Assembly (NCBI GenBank): GCA_947167515.1
Contig: CAMVIM010000004.1
Span: forward strand, 102,722 to 166,721
Reading direction: 5' to 3'
Origin: an uncultured Prevotellaceae bacterium
GTDB taxonomy: Bacteria; Bacteroidota; Bacteroidia; Bacteroidales; Bacteroidaceae
Length of the DNA stretch: 64,000 bases
The notes under the pieces are model-generated. The model saw nothing but the letters and a program-made list of their open reading frames with translations. It did no database searches and was not told the DNA's origin. Positions 33,704 to 41,886 of the stretch are shown here, piece after piece (positions within the stretch are counted from its first letter, which is position 1; each line of letters opens with the position of its first letter). The position numbers and the translations under genes were made by a program.

Positions 33704-34633
33704 TTATTCCCCCATCTTGGCGTTTTTCTCAATCGTCCAGCCTTCGCGCTTGGAGATTCCGCAATCGGCTCCCTTGAACATCTTGGCAGCCTGTTCGTCA
33801 CCTTTGAGTTGCCAGTCGAGCCATGCAAGAGCCACCACGGAGAACTCTCCGCCATGGGGTTGGCCATAGGTGCCGCCATGACCAACGGGGAAGTTGGTGG
33901 CACAGGCTGGCACGTGATCAATGCGGTGGAAGTCGTCCATGCCATTGCCGTAGGCGATGTCCTGCGGGCCACCCAGCATATACATAATCGGAGAGTGAAT
34001 TTCCTTAAGTTTCGACTTGGGTGGCATGGGCATACCCCCTACGGCACTGCCTGCATTCTGCTGATTGAAGAGTCCGCTGTTGCATATCATCAGGGTCTTG
34101 ATGCGCTTGTCAGCACAGTTGAAGAGAGATTGTAGGCCACCGCACGACATGCCTGCCACACAGATGTTCTTCACGTCTATCTTTCCATAATAAGGGGAAT
34201 TCTTGTCAACATTTTGGGCTTCGACCCAGTCCATGGCCTCAATCTGCTGCTGGGTGGTGGACATGGGACCCTGATAGTGCTGACCCTCCTGGGGCATGTA
34301 GCCGGTGGCCACCACAAGGTATCCGTGGGAGGCTATCTCGTTGAGGAACTTGTAGTGCTCGAAAGGTGAATTGTTGCAGGCTCCGTTACCCCACACAAGA
34401 ACAGGAAGAGGATTTTTCTTGCTGAAAGTGGATAAATCCTGCGGCACGAAAATCGTGTGGGCATCAAGGGTGGATTCTTCTTTCATGATAGCCTTGTAAG
34501 GCCCTGTGCCACCTTCCTCGACAACTCGCGAGGCAGCTTCGCCTTCGGCCATTGTGAAACTCATGCTGATGGCTCCGGTGGCCATCACAGCTGTCCAAAC
34601 GACTGCTGAACAAAGAAAACTTTTTACTTTCAT
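33704..34633 (-). CDS. Exported alpha/beta hydrolase (dienelactone hydrolase/chlorophyllase-like)
   Basis: 309 aa. A signal peptide (MKVKSFLCSAVVWTAVMATG) is followed by an alpha/beta hydrolase core. The nucleophile elbow is GMSCGG (Ser), the oxyanion region LVWGNGAC, with a likely acid in GGPQDIAYG and His in VGHGGTYGQPHGG. Ester substrates are likely; the neighbouring pectinesterase suggests plant-wall or acetyl esters, but this is inference. The ATG at 34633 is chosen because upstream in-frame residues lack a signal. Confidence 0.75.
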   Translation of the reverse strand: MKVKSFLCSAVVWTAVMATGAISMSFTMAEGEAASRVVEEGGTGPYKAIMKEESTLDAHTIFVPQDLSTFSKKNPLPVLVWGNGACNNSPFEHYKFLNEIASHGYLVVATGYMPQEGQHYQGPMSTTQQQIEAMDWVEAQNVDKNSPYYGKIDVKNICVAGMSCGGLQSLFNCADKRIKTLMICNSGLFNQQNAGSAVGGMPMPPKSKLKEIHSPIMYMLGGPQDIAYGNGMDDFHRIDHVPACATNFPVGHGGTYGQPHGGEFSVVALAWLDWQLKGDEQAAKMFKGADCGISKREGWTIEKNAKMGE

Positions 34634-34689
34634 AAGATTGTTTTTTAGAAATAGGTGAATATGAATAATAGGTGAATAGTACATTTTTT

Positions 34690-36237
34690 TCAACATCCCC
34701 AATCGGCACGGTCGAGGTTGCGATAACCGATGGCTTCAGCGATGTGCCCTCCCTGCACCTGAGCCGCTCCCTCCAAATCTGCGATGGTGCGGCTGACCTT
34801 GAGTATGCGGTCGTAGGCACGGGCGGAAAGGTTGAACTTCTTCATGGCGGTGCGCAGGAGGGTAAGAGCCGACTCGTCCAGCTGCACATACTTCTGCAGC
34901 AGAGCGGTGGTCATCTGGGCATTGCAGTGGATTCCCTGCTCCCCCTTATAGCGTTCCCCCTGTATCTGACGGGCTTTCAGCACCCGCTCACGGATGGCAG
35001 CCGAGGACTCACCCTTGGGAGCTTTAGCCATGTCTTCGAAGGGTACACTCTCCACCTCCACCTGCAGGTCGAAGCGATCCATGAGAGGACCCGAAATCTT
35101 GTTCATGTAGCGTTGAATCTGTGCAGGAGTGCAGACACACTGGCGGGTGGGATGATGATGGTAGCCACAGGGACAGGGATTCATGGATGCCACGAGCATG
35201 AAAGAACAAGGGAGAGTGAGGTTGTAGCGGGCACGGGAAACGGTGATGACGCGGTCTTCGAGGGGCTGACGCAGAGTTTCCAGCACGGATCGGTTGAACT
35301 CAGGCAGTTCGTCGAGAAAGAGCACTCCGTTGTGCGCCAGACAGATTTCCCCAGGCATGAAGACGTTGCCGCCACCGACAAGGGCTACGTCGGACACGGT
35401 GTGGTGGGGCGAGCGGAAGGGACGCTGGCTGATGAGCGAGGCTTCCTTCTGCAGTTTTCCTGCAATGGAGTGTATCTGGGTGGTTTCGAGGCTTTCGCTG
35501 AGGGTGAGGGGTGGGAGGATGGAGGGAAGACGTTTGGCCATCATGGACTTGCCGCAGCCAGGACTGCCTACAAGGATAAGGTTGTGACCTCCAGCGGCGG
35601 CGACTTCAAAGGCACGTTTGACGTTCTCCTGCCCCTTCACTTCATCGAAATCGTAGGGGAAGGTGTAGAGCTGGGAATAGAACTCTTGGCGCGTGTTCAC
35701 CTCGGTGGGCTGAAGGTCTTTCGTCCCATCGAAGAAGCCCACGATGTCGTTGAGATGACTGACTCCATATACTTTCAGGCGGTTGACCACAGCGGCTTCG
35801 CGGGCATTGGCTTCGGGCACAAAGAGGGCTTCGTAGCCCCGTTCACGCGCCTTGATGGAGATGGGCAGAACTCCCTTGACGGGCAGGATGTCGCCATCAA
35901 GTCCCAATTCGCCTACAAACAGGTAGCGTTCAGGGCGCTCTATCTTCAGAAATTCATAGGAACAAAGCACTCCGATGGCCATAGGGAGGTCGAATCCCGA
36001 GCCTTCCTTGCGCATATCGGCTGGGGAAAGATTGACCACCACCGACTTGAAGGGAGCCTTGTAGCCGTTCACTCGCAAGGCTGACTGCACACGCTCCTGA
36101 CTCTCCTTCACGGCACTGTCGGGCAGACCAACGATGGTGAACTTGGACACCTGTCCTGCATCGAAGTTGTCCACCTCGACTACAACAGGTTGGGCATCCA
36201 GTCCCAGAAGTGCAGCACTATGAATCTTTGCGAGCAT
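34690..36237 (-). CDS. comM: ComM/YifB family AAA+ ATPase (Mg-chelatase-like)
   Basis: 515 aa. The N-terminal Lon-like fold (FTIVGLPDSAVKESQERVQS) is followed by an AAA+ core with Walker A GSPGCGKSM, a PRF-type segment and Walker B GVLFLDELPEF, and a C-terminal Mg-chelatase-like lid. In Vibrio the ComM homologue is a hexameric helicase driving branch migration during natural transformation; in Bacteroidota the role is untested. The ATG at 36237 begins MLAKIHSAAL, typical of the family. Confidence 0.93.
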   Translation of the reverse strand: MLAKIHSAALLGLDAQPVVVEVDNFDAGQVSKFTIVGLPDSAVKESQERVQSALRVNGYKAPFKSVVVNLSPADMRKEGSGFDLPMAIGVLCSYEFLKIERPERYLFVGELGLDGDILPVKGVLPISIKARERGYEALFVPEANAREAAVVNRLKVYGVSHLNDIVGFFDGTKDLQPTEVNTRQEFYSQLYTFPYDFDEVKGQENVKRAFEVAAAGGHNLILVGSPGCGKSMMAKRLPSILPPLTLSESLETTQIHSIAGKLQKEASLISQRPFRSPHHTVSDVALVGGGNVFMPGEICLAHNGVLFLDELPEFNRSVLETLRQPLEDRVITVSRARYNLTLPCSFMLVASMNPCPCGYHHHPTRQCVCTPAQIQRYMNKISGPLMDRFDLQVEVESVPFEDMAKAPKGESSAAIRERVLKARQIQGERYKGEQGIHCNAQMTTALLQKYVQLDESALTLLRTAMKKFNLSARAYDRILKVSRTIADLEGAAQVQGGHIAEAIGYRNLDRADWGC

Positions 36238-36267
36238 GGGAAAAGTCAGGAGTTGGGAGTTGGGGGT

Positions 36268-37293
36268 CTATTGGAGATGTTTCTTCAGCAGTTCGTCCAG
36301 GCCGTTCATGTCGTCGCCGCTGTCCACCACTTTGTGGTCTTTATCGGCTAAGATGTAGAAGGGTAGTTGTTCGATGCCAAGGGTCTTGACGACATCCGAC
36401 TCGAATGCACGACCATCGCAATAGTGCTGAATGACGGAGGAGAGGCTGTCCTGTCGAGCCACATCTTCCCAACGATGGCGTTCGAGGTCGAGCGACACCG
36501 CCACGATGCGCAGACGTCCGCTGTCCCTGTTCTTGTCGGCCAGACGGCGCAGACGCCACAGGAAGTCGTAGCCCTGCGGATGCCAGAGTGACCAGAAGGC
36601 GAGCAGGGTGTAGTCTCTGTCCTGTGGCCAGAGATGGGTGGTAGTGAAGTCCTTCCGTGTGAGGGTGACGTTGGGGAGTGTCTTGCCTTGCTGCCGACTC
36701 TGGCGAGTGGCTATCTTCTTTTCTATCTCTAGCAGGTAGTGGTTGTGGGGGTGGTGGGTCTTCAGCTTCGCAAGCAAGGCAGAGAGTTCGTCGGGGCTGG
36801 CGTCGTCGTCCTGCACAAAGTAGCGGTCGAGCAGATAGATGGCCACTGGCGACTGTGGATTGTCGGTCATGTAAGTGCGGGCGGCTCCACGAGTGGCGGT
36901 GGGGTTCATGGTGTAGGTCTCCTGTCGGAACTTGTTCATGAGCTTGTTTTCCTCGTTGCCATTGACCACATAGTTCTTCATGTCGTTGGCGGTAGCCTCA
37001 TACTCCAAGTCCTCGTTGGGTCCCACAAAGACCACCTGCTCCATGCCGTTAGGGAAAACAAGGATGTAGGGGGTGTGCTCAGATGCCTGCCCCCGATAGA
37101 GGAACTTGCCCTCACGAATGGAGACCGTGTCGAGCCGTTCGTAGCCTTCCGACAGGTTATAGATGTAGATTTCACCTGCCTGCATGTCGCGGAATCGTCC
37201 CTGAATGCGGAAGGATTCGCCTCCTGGGCCACATGCGAGGAAGGTCAGCAGGAAAGCCCCTGCCAACCATATATGAAGAGTGCGGCGCATCAT
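36268..37293 (-). CDS. DUF4369/thioredoxin-fold lipoprotein without active-site cysteines
   Basis: 341 aa. The signal peptide has lipobox FLAC (Cys about residue 21). Residues 25-120 resemble DUF4369 (FRIQGRFRDMQAGEIYIYNL). The C-terminal half is a TlpA/thioredoxin-like fold in which the usual WCxxC is replaced by FWSLWHPQGYDF, so no redox chemistry is expected from that site. TlpA-like lipoproteins of this kind sit in the periplasm or on the outer membrane. It overlaps the upstream TPR lipoprotein gene by 4 nt (ATGA), so they are translationally coupled. Confidence 0.75.
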   Translation of the reverse strand: MMRRTLHIWLAGAFLLTFLACGPGGESFRIQGRFRDMQAGEIYIYNLSEGYERLDTVSIREGKFLYRGQASEHTPYILVFPNGMEQVVFVGPNEDLEYEATANDMKNYVVNGNEENKLMNKFRQETYTMNPTATRGAARTYMTDNPQSPVAIYLLDRYFVQDDDASPDELSALLAKLKTHHPHNHYLLEIEKKIATRQSRQQGKTLPNVTLTRKDFTTTHLWPQDRDYTLLAFWSLWHPQGYDFLWRLRRLADKNRDSGRLRIVAVSLDLERHRWEDVARQDSLSSVIQHYCDGRAFESDVVKTLGIEQLPFYILADKDHKVVDSGDDMNGLDELLKKHLQ

Positions 37294-38963
37294 TTGTTGT
37301 GGTCAGAAAACTCGACATCGTCAGCAGCCCTCTTGGCCAGCGAGGGGTCGAGGGCGATGGCCTTGTCCAGATAGTCCTTCACTTCGGCATGATTCTCCAT
37401 GCGTTCGGCAAGGATGGCCTGCAGATAGTAGGTCATGCCATCGGGGTTCTTGATGTTGCCAAGCACCTTGAGGGCATCGCCATAGTCTTGCGACAGGATG
37501 TTGGAGAGGGCGGCACTGTTGTTGGCCGACTTCTGGAACTTGACCGATGCCTGGTTATACTTGCCCTGAGCCACATAGAGGTGTCCCAGAGCCTCGTCGA
37601 AGTTGTTCGCTCCCACCCCCTTTGAGATGTACATCTCGGCATCCTTGAACTGCCCGTTCTGAATGGCGAGCATGCCTAAGTTCACATTAGGTTCGGGGGC
37701 ATTGGGGTTGATGCTGAGCGCCCGACGCAGATACGACTGTGCCGTTTCGCTGTCGCCGTTCCTCATGGCCAGTTCGCCCAAGTTGTTGTAGGCACGGTAA
37801 TCGTTGGGGAAGAGCTTCTCCACCTTCTGCAGGATGGTTCTCTTCTGGGCATCGCTGGTAGCCAGCGTGTTGGCGGCATAAATCATCTCCTCCAGACTCA
37901 GCTGCTGGGCGTCGGAGTCGACAAGTGCCAAGATGGCCTCGTCACTACGGCCAATGACATCATAGTTGATGACCATGCGGGCACGGCGCAGCTCGGGCAG
38001 CACCGCCTCAGCCAGTTCCTTATAGACCAATGCCACATTGCGAATCTCCCGTTCGCGCTGCTCGGGGTCTTCATACATGGCGAGCACACGCAGGATGATG
38101 TCCTTGTCGGGCAGGTTCGACTGCGACACCAGTGCCTGAAAGCCCTCCCAGTCCTCAGCCGTATATTTCGTATCGACGTTAGTGGTCAGTTTCGTCCTGT
38201 TCAGCTGCTGGTTCACATATCCCTCCGACACTTCCCCACGCTTAGCCGCCAGCCGTTCGTTGATGGCATAGGCACCGTCAGGCGAGGCGTAGGCACTCAC
38301 CTCGATGTTGTTGAGCACCAGACTCTGCTCGTCACTCTTGATGTTCTTCAGCGTAGCGATGAAGTCCTGCACCGTCTGGCTGTTCAGTTCGCTACCTCTC
38401 AGGTTCGCCTGTCCGATGAGGAACTTGATGGCAGCTTCCTGCTTCTGGCTGATGACTCGTTGGAAATTGTCGGGAGCCACACCGAAGTTGGCGGTCTTGG
38501 CAGTTTTGGTGATGAGGGCAGCCGTGCACTGAGTGCCGTAGCCTATCTTCACGGTCGGCATCTTCACCTTCTTCTTCCCCATGCGGGCATCGAACTGCAT
38601 CATCAGGTCGCTCTTCTCCATGCCATCGACGAAGGGCACCGAGAAGCGCAACGTGGCATGACCACCATTCCTAAAGGAGATGATGGTGTGGTTGGCTTCC
38701 ACCTTCTCGCCCTGCAGGATGAGAGGGTCGCCCGCAGTCGCACCCCCATCCCACTTCAGGACAGGCGTACACGCCACCACCGTCTTCTTGTTCATCCACT
38801 TAGCCGGCACATTCACGCTGATGGCAGCTGGCACCTCTCCTGCCATGTATTCCAGGGGCGTGGGCGACACTGCAAAGTTCTCCGACGTAAACACTTTCTG
38901 CTTTCCGCAACTTGCCAGCAGCACCATCGTTCCTGCTGCTGACAACCAAATAATCTTCTTCAT
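37290..38963 (-). CDS. TPR-repeat lipoprotein with OmpA-like middle region
   Basis: 557 aa. Lipobox LLASCG (Cys at residue 19). An N-terminal beta region (about 25-200) is followed by an OmpA-like part (about 210-330: NNIEVSAYASPDGAYAINER, LAAKRGEVSEGYVNQQL), and then TPR-type repeats (about 360-550: YRAYNNLGELAMRNGDSETA, EPNVNLGMLAIQNGQFKDAE). Similar proteins are widespread in Prevotella and Bacteroides, of unknown function, perhaps envelope scaffolding with peptidoglycan contact. Coupled to the downstream thioredoxin-fold lipoprotein. Confidence 0.8.
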   Translation of the reverse strand: MKKIIWLSAAGTMVLLASCGKQKVFTSENFAVSPTPLEYMAGEVPAAISVNVPAKWMNKKTVVACTPVLKWDGGATAGDPLILQGEKVEANHTIISFRNGGHATLRFSVPFVDGMEKSDLMMQFDARMGKKKVKMPTVKIGYGTQCTAALITKTAKTANFGVAPDNFQRVISQKQEAAIKFLIGQANLRGSELNSQTVQDFIATLKNIKSDEQSLVLNNIEVSAYASPDGAYAINERLAAKRGEVSEGYVNQQLNRTKLTTNVDTKYTAEDWEGFQALVSQSNLPDKDIILRVLAMYEDPEQREREIRNVALVYKELAEAVLPELRRARMVINYDVIGRSDEAILALVDSDAQQLSLEEMIYAANTLATSDAQKRTILQKVEKLFPNDYRAYNNLGELAMRNGDSETAQSYLRRALSINPNAPEPNVNLGMLAIQNGQFKDAEMYISKGVGANNFDEALGHLYVAQGKYNQASVKFQKSANNSAALSNILSQDYGDALKVLGNIKNPDGMTYYLQAILAERMENHAEVKDYLDKAIALDPSLAKRAADDVEFSDHNK

Positions 38964-38981
38964 ATTGTTTTTTGTTTTTGT

Positions 38982-40223
38982 TTAGTTTCTTATTTGTTTT
39001 GTATATTTCTTGCTCAAATGCCGCACGGGATACCACACCGAGAGGAACCCAATGACCACCACCGTGAGGAAGATGAGCACAATGTCCATAGCATGCACAC
39101 TGACGGGGTAGGCATTGATGATGTAGCTTCCCTCGCTGTCGCCAAAGCGCACCAGCCCATACTGCTGCTGCAAGAGGCACACCACAAGTCCCAACACGAT
39201 GCCAATCAACGCCCCAAGCAGACATATCATCCTGCCCTCCATCATGAAGATGCTGCTGATTTGATGCTCGTTGGCTCCCAAATTCCGCAACGTCAGCGCA
39301 TCCTGCTTCTTGTCGATGATGAGCATGGAGAGCGAGCCGATGATGTTGAAACAGGCTATCATCAGAATGAACGTCAGGAAGATGTAGGAGATGAGCTTCT
39401 CTATCTGCATAATCTTGAAGGTGTCTTCCTGCTGTTCATAGCGGTCCAGCACCTCATACTCCTCGCCCAATGCCGCCTTCATCCTCGCCTTCACCTTCGC
39501 CACATCGGCACCCTCCCTCAACTTCATCTCCACCGCCGACACCTCGCCCTGCCGCTCAAAAATCCGTCGGGCAAAGCCTATGTTCGTAATCACGTAGTGC
39601 GAGTCATACTTGTTCTGCTTCACCATGAAACCCACCCTCGGCGAGTATAGCTCGTCCTCGTTCAGACTCTCGCGAGGGTCGTTCAGGTCGATGCGCTCAC
39701 CCTTCCGAGGGGCATACACCTGAATGGGCTGCTGAAAATCGGCTGGCAAGCCCAACTGCATCAGCAGGTTAGAACCCAAGATGCCATAGTCAATCACATC
39801 GGCATGCAGTTCAAACACCCCGTCGCCCACCAGTATGCGGTCTATCTCCGTCAAGTCCTCAAAACTGTCCTCCACACCTTTCACCATCGCCATCACCTGC
39901 CGATTGTTAATCATCAGCAACGCCTGATCCTCCAGCGTCTCGGTCAGCACCGCCACATCTGGGTCATCCCTCAGAGCTTCCAGCCCCTTGGCATCAGCCA
40001 TCATAAACTTCCCCTCCGCTGGCACCACCTTCAGCTGCGGATCCATCGCCGTGAACAACCCTGCCACCATGTCCTGAAAACCATTGAACACCGACAGGAT
40101 GCACACCAGTGCTGCCGTGGCAATAGCCACCCCACACACCGACACCCCCGAAATGATGTTGATGGCGCTATGCGACTTCTTCGACAGCAGGTAACGCCTG
40201 GCTATGTAGAACGAAACTCCCAT
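38982..40223 (-). CDS. FtsX/LolE-type ABC transporter permease
   Basis: 413 aa. The N-terminal cytoplasmic start YIARRYLLSKKSHSAINIIS and TM1 are followed by a MacB-like periplasmic domain (about 45-260) and three TM segments (about 270-400), with the FtsX-family loop IIDKKQDALTLRNLGANEHQ. It resembles LolC/E, which release lipoproteins from the inner membrane for transport to the outer membrane. The partner ATPase is not in the window. The rbfA gene is immediately upstream (21 nt). Confidence 0.85.
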   Translation of the reverse strand: MGVSFYIARRYLLSKKSHSAINIISGVSVCGVAIATAALVCILSVFNGFQDMVAGLFTAMDPQLKVVPAEGKFMMADAKGLEALRDDPDVAVLTETLEDQALLMINNRQVMAMVKGVEDSFEDLTEIDRILVGDGVFELHADVIDYGILGSNLLMQLGLPADFQQPIQVYAPRKGERIDLNDPRESLNEDELYSPRVGFMVKQNKYDSHYVITNIGFARRIFERQGEVSAVEMKLREGADVAKVKARMKAALGEEYEVLDRYEQQEDTFKIMQIEKLISYIFLTFILMIACFNIIGSLSMLIIDKKQDALTLRNLGANEHQISSIFMMEGRMICLLGALIGIVLGLVVCLLQQQYGLVRFGDSEGSYIINAYPVSVHAMDIVLIFLTVVVIGFLSVWYPVRHLSKKYTKQIRN

Positions 40224-40244
40224 TCTTCAGAAACCACGAAAACA

Positions 40245-40580
40245 TCACTTGTTCAGCAATTCATCAATATGCTCCACATAGTCCAGCGAGTCGTCCAGAA
40301 AGAATTTCAGCTCGGGGATGATGCGCAACTGATGCCGTTCCAGTTTGCCCAGCTCATAGCGCACCTCTGCCGCATGGTCGTTGATGTTCTGCAACACCTC
40401 CTTCGCCTTCTCCGAAGGGAAGATGCTCAGGTATGCCTTTGCCACACTCAGGTCAGGGCTTACCCTCACCACACTCACACTCACCAGCAGATTTCTCGTC
40501 TGACGTGTCTGTGCCTGAAAAATGCCCGCCAAATCTTTCTGAATCAGCCGTGCAATCTTATTCTGTCTTGTTGTCTCCAT
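40245..40580 (-). CDS. rbfA: 30S ribosome-binding factor A
   Basis: 111 aa KH-like protein for late 16S rRNA maturation. RQNKIARLIQKDLAGIFQAQ at the start, VSVVRVSPDLSVAKAYLSIF in the middle and a C-terminal LKFFLDDSLDYVEHIDELL are typical. Spacing to the downstream permease is 21 nt; the same rbfA-permease order is known in Bacteroidota. Confidence 0.93.
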   Translation of the reverse strand: METTRQNKIARLIQKDLAGIFQAQTRQTRNLLVSVSVVRVSPDLSVAKAYLSIFPSEKAKEVLQNINDHAAEVRYELGKLERHQLRIIPELKFFLDDSLDYVEHIDELLNK

Positions 40581-40589
40581 CTATATAAG

Positions 40590-40680
40590 AATTAAAGAAT
40601 TGAAAGATTGAAAAATTGAAGTATTTTAGTTCACGTACCGCATGGCAACTTCAAATCTTCAATTTTTTAACTTTTCAATT
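40590..40680. repeat. Inverted AATTGAAA/TTTCAATT array
   Basis: AATTAAAGAATTGAAAGATT onward (40590-40621) and CTTCAAATCTTCAATTTTTT onward (40649-40680) are inverted arms around a 27-bp spacer. The right arm overlaps the last codons and stop of the O-methyltransferase gene (KKLKS-stop), so the gene end is repeat-derived. Confidence 0.75.
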
Positions 40681-41308
40681 TTTTTATAATACTCAATCCA
40701 TCCCTCAGCGGCAAAATCACCTTCTCCACCCGCTCATCCTCCGCCACACGGTCGTTAAACCGCCTGATGCCCTCCGTCTGCGCATCCCTCGCATCCTCCT
40801 CCACCACATGTCCGTCCCACAGCGTGTTGTCCGCCAAAATGTAGCCCCCCACGTTCAGGTGCGCCATCACCATCTCATAATACTCCACATACCGCCGCTT
40901 GTCGCCATCGATGAACGCCATGTCAAACCTCAGTCCCAACTTCGGCACCACCTCCAGCGCATCGCCCATGTGCATCGTGATTCTGTCCTTCCAGGGCGAG
41001 TTCTCAAACCAAGGCAGCGTGAAGTCCTCCTGCTCATCGTTCACCTCCACCGTGTGCAGATGTCCGCCCTCTGGCAGTCCCTCCGCCATGCACAAGCCCG
41101 AATAACCGCTGTACGTGCCAATCTCCAGCACCAGCTTCGGCCTCACCATCCCCACCAGCATCTTCAGCAACCGCCCCTGCAGGTGTCCGCTCGCCATGCG
41201 TCCATACAGCAGATGCAGCTGCGTCGCCCTCCACAGACGGTGCATGTAGTCACTCTCCTTGTCGATATGTCCAAGGATATACTCGTCTATCCTCTCTGTC
41301 TCGGTCAT
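40667..41308 (-). CDS. Class I SAM-dependent O-methyltransferase (caffeoyl-CoA OMT-like)
   Basis: 213 aa. The SAM motif LVLEIGTYSGYSGLCMAEGL, the acidic residue in HTVEVNDEQ and the metal/substrate region FDMAFIDGDKRRY with ILADNTLWDG fit the methyltransf_3 family. Such bacterial enzymes methylate small catechol-like molecules or tRNA hydroxyuridine (TrmR type); which one is not clear. It overlaps the upstream aroQ start region by 4 nt (aroQ stop at 41305), so the two are coupled. Confidence 0.85.
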   Translation of the reverse strand: MTETERIDEYILGHIDKESDYMHRLWRATQLHLLYGRMASGHLQGRLLKMLVGMVRPKLVLEIGTYSGYSGLCMAEGLPEGGHLHTVEVNDEQEDFTLPWFENSPWKDRITMHMGDALEVVPKLGLRFDMAFIDGDKRRYVEYYEMVMAHLNVGGYILADNTLWDGHVVEEDARDAQTEGIRRFNDRVAEDERVEKVILPLRDGLSIIKKLKS

Positions 41309-41724
41309 CTTCCCATCAACGCCTCAACAGCCAGACGGTAACTGTCCAGTCCAAACCCACAAATCACACCCACACAGGCGCAGCTAATCATCGACCGATG
41401 ACGGAACTCCTCCCTCTGATGCACGTTCGAAATGTGTACCTCCACCACAGGTGCTTTCACCCCACGGATGGCATCCTGCAAAGCGATACTCGTGTGCGTG
41501 TAAGCCCCGGCATTCAGCACGATGCCGTCCCACGAAAAACCCACCTCATGAATCTTGTCAATCAGCACACCCTCCACGTTCGACTGGAAATAGTGCAGTT
41601 CCACCTCAGGAAACCCTTTCTTCAGTTCCTCAAAGTAGTCCTCAAAGCCACGGCTCCCATAGATGCCAGGCTCACGCTTGCCCAACAAGTTCAAGTTAGG
41701 CCCATTCAGAATCAGAATCTTCAT
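41305..41724 (-). CDS. aroQ: Type II 3-dehydroquinate dehydratase
   Basis: 139 aa, third step of the shikimate pathway. Motifs: ILNGPNLNLLGKREPGIYG with the catalytic Arg/Tyr loop, NAGAYTHTSIALQDAI with Asn and His-type residues, and EVHISNVHQREEFRHRS. The usual dodecameric family length is kept. A -7 box TATCTTTG lies at 41745-41752, so the message has a leader of about 15 nt. Confidence 0.97.
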   Translation of the reverse strand: MKILILNGPNLNLLGKREPGIYGSRGFEDYFEELKKGFPEVELHYFQSNVEGVLIDKIHEVGFSWDGIVLNAGAYTHTSIALQDAIRGVKAPVVEVHISNVHQREEFRHRSMISCACVGVICGFGLDSYRLAVEALMGR

Positions 41725-41744
41725 ATCCTTCCAGATTTTGGGGA

Positions 41745-41752
41745 CAAAGATA
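41745..41752 (-). promoter_or_regulatory. aroQ -7 box
   Basis: TATCTTTG on the minus strand, 20 nt before the aroQ start. No TTTG at the expected distance upstream. Confidence 0.5.
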
Positions 41753-41886
41753 CATCATTTTTTTTACACACACATCTTTTCCAGTATTTGAAAATGTTAA
41801 AAACCACACATTTGTACCGATGAAGCACAAAAAAAGAGGGGAAAACTCTCCCCTCCGTCATCTTTATTTCTTCAGCAGCCTCCTTT

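Noticed and set aside
34672..36084. Open frame of 470 codons opposite the ComM/YifB gene
   Set aside because: The minus-strand frame has complete AAA+ motifs; the plus-strand frame has none.
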